The position numbers and the translations under genes were made by a program. A stretch of DNA of 64,000 nucleotides, taken from NCBI RefSeq assembly GCF_028745505.1, contig NZ_JAQZZL010000001.1:2477818-2541817 (forward strand), given 5' to 3'. Shown one piece after another: positions 63,168 through 64,000 of the stretch. The notes under the pieces are model-generated. The model worked only from the letters and a program-made list of their open reading frames with translations. It was not told the DNA's origin and ran no database searches. How positions within the stretch are numbered: the first letter of the stretch is position 1; every line of letters begins with the position of its first letter. Source of the DNA: Lentisphaera marina. GTDB lineage: Bacteria; Verrucomicrobiota; Lentisphaeria; Lentisphaerales; Lentisphaeraceae.

Positions 63168-64000
63168 ATGCTAAATAATATTTATTCTTTAAGTCTATTA
63201 CTTATTACTTCCTTAACGCTTGCTGGCAAGGACATCGATATACCTAAACTTATCAAAGCGAAATGTGCCTCATGTCATGGGCCCGACCTCAAAGGGCTCG
63301 GCGGTGTATTCCCTAACTTATGGGAGTCGGATTTAGTCAAAAAGAAAGATGTTAAAGGCATCGTAAAATTTGTTATCGCGGGAAGTGGGCCGGATTCCAA
63401 ATCACTCGCCCAAATGCCTCCTCGTGGAGGCGCCTTGGATTTAACTGACGAACAGATTAAAAAGATAGCTATCTACCTAACGACTAACAAAGCGCCAAAA
63501 GATAAGATCGTAAAAGTACCAGAAGGTATGGGAGTTCTTCACAACAACTACGGTCCAGTTGTTGGTGCAACGATTGATCTAGGAGAAGATTTACAAGGCA
63601 CCAAGCATATTGTTAGCAGATCACATATCGTTCCCTTAGGAAAAAATCGCAAAAATGGAATCGTCTTCGATAGCGACACGATGAGCTATGGCTCTATTTG
63701 GTTGGCAGGAAAATCCCCAAGTGTAGCCATTAAAGGCCTACCTTTTAAAAATGGTCATATGCCAAGTTTAAATAAACGCCATCAACACTTACTTAAATCA
63801 GGGTCACGAAATGGTTGGAGTCACGAAGGCAATTTGACCGACCCACGTGAACAAAAGTATGAAACTTATCCCGCAATGGGCCCCTTACCTAAACATTGGG
63901 CTCACTTCAAGGGTTATTATCTCTACGATGAAAAAGTTATTTTCAAGTACACAGTGGGCGATGCTGTCGTTTACGATAGCCCAGGTTTTATCGCCGGAGT
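63168..64000 (+). CDS. PVC-type cytochrome c/DUF6797-like protein, cut by window edge
   Basis: The ATG at 63168 follows the esterase stop by one base. The first 277 codons encode a signal peptide (LLLITSLTLAGK), then a cytochrome c domain with CASCHGPDLKG (heme motif) and the distal Met in AQMPPRGG. From about residue 115 comes a DUF6797-like domain of PVC heme proteins (IVPLGKNRKNGIVFDSDTM, SIWLAGKSPS). The rest lies outside. It appears to be the next gene of the operon. Its redox role is unknown. Confidence 0.88.
   Translation, partial: MLNNIYSLSLLLITSLTLAGKDIDIPKLIKAKCASCHGPDLKGLGGVFPNLWESDLVKKKDVKGIVKFVIAGSGPDSKSLAQMPPRGGALDLTDEQIKKIAIYLTTNKAPKDKIVKVPEGMGVLHNNYGPVVGATIDLGEDLQGTKHIVSRSHIVPLGKNRKNGIVFDSDTMSYGSIWLAGKSPSVAIKGLPFKNGHMPSLNKRHQHLLKSGSRNGWSHEGNLTDPREQKYETYPAMGPLPKHWAHFKGYYLYDEKVIFKYTVGDAVVYDSPGFIAG

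Noticed and set aside
1..64000. tRNA, rRNA, riboswitch or transposase genes
   Set aside because: I looked for them on both strands by eye and recognised none; a covariance search would be decisive for small RNAs.

Overview
The window reads as chromosome from a marine PVC-group bacterium, most likely Lentisphaerota (Lentisphaera-like). The grounds are gene content: eight sulfatase genes or pieces, four short pseudopilins with DUF1559-like tails, PVC-type heme/DUF1552/DUF1592 proteins, an ECF sigma/FecR-LamG pair, DUF1080 and SGNH esterases, and a DeoR-controlled rhamnose locus. This is inferred from families only. No rRNA, tRNA or CRISPR was recognised.

Layout. 1-4.3 kb: a sulfatase cut by the left edge, a chimeric broken gene, DUF1080, a sulfatase and a SASA esterase. 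4.7-11.9 kb: FecR-LamG with ECF sigma, then a DUF1592/DUF1552 pair. 11.9-20.3 kb: L-rhamnose locus (small membrane protein, NCS1-type permease and rhamnulokinase on minus; isomerase, aldolase-dehydrogenase and DeoR regulator on plus). 20.3-25.9 kb: DUF4405-like protein, two mosaic paralogous FAD oxidoreductases, a repeat cluster and an SMP-30/LRE protein. 26-28 kb: tandemly duplicated pseudopilin. 27.9-39.0 kb: seven-gene minus-strand operon led by L-rhamnose mutarotase, then five sulfatases and a DUF6259-like glycosidase. 39.4-50.3 kb: GntR regulator, unknown secreted protein, GPH symporter, divergent GH99-like genes, a sulfatase split by an in-frame TAA and a GH38 alpha-mannosidase. 50.3-54.3 kb: an island of repeats, a pseudopilin, an AAA_14/DUF4143 ATPase and relics of a second rhamnose locus. 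54.3-64 kb: plus-strand operon with LacI regulator, propeller-SSS symporter fusion, pseudopilin, 883-residue lyase-like protein, esterase-SGNH fusion and a heme protein cut by the right edge.

How it fits together. Secreted sulfatases and glycosidases appear to strip and cut a sulfated algal polysaccharide; symporters import the sugars; rhamnose is converted by RhaM, isomerase, kinase and aldolase-dehydrogenase. The strongest new signal is a tandem 8-mer operator, consensus (A)WTGATAT-AWTGATWT, seen at seven places before the mutarotase/sulfatase operon, both duplicated pseudopilins, the GPH symporter, the GH99-like pair and the GH38 gene. It suggests one regulon of about 24 kb, probably run by the GntR regulator in its middle. 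The rhamnose locus and the 54-64 kb operon carry different candidate operators.
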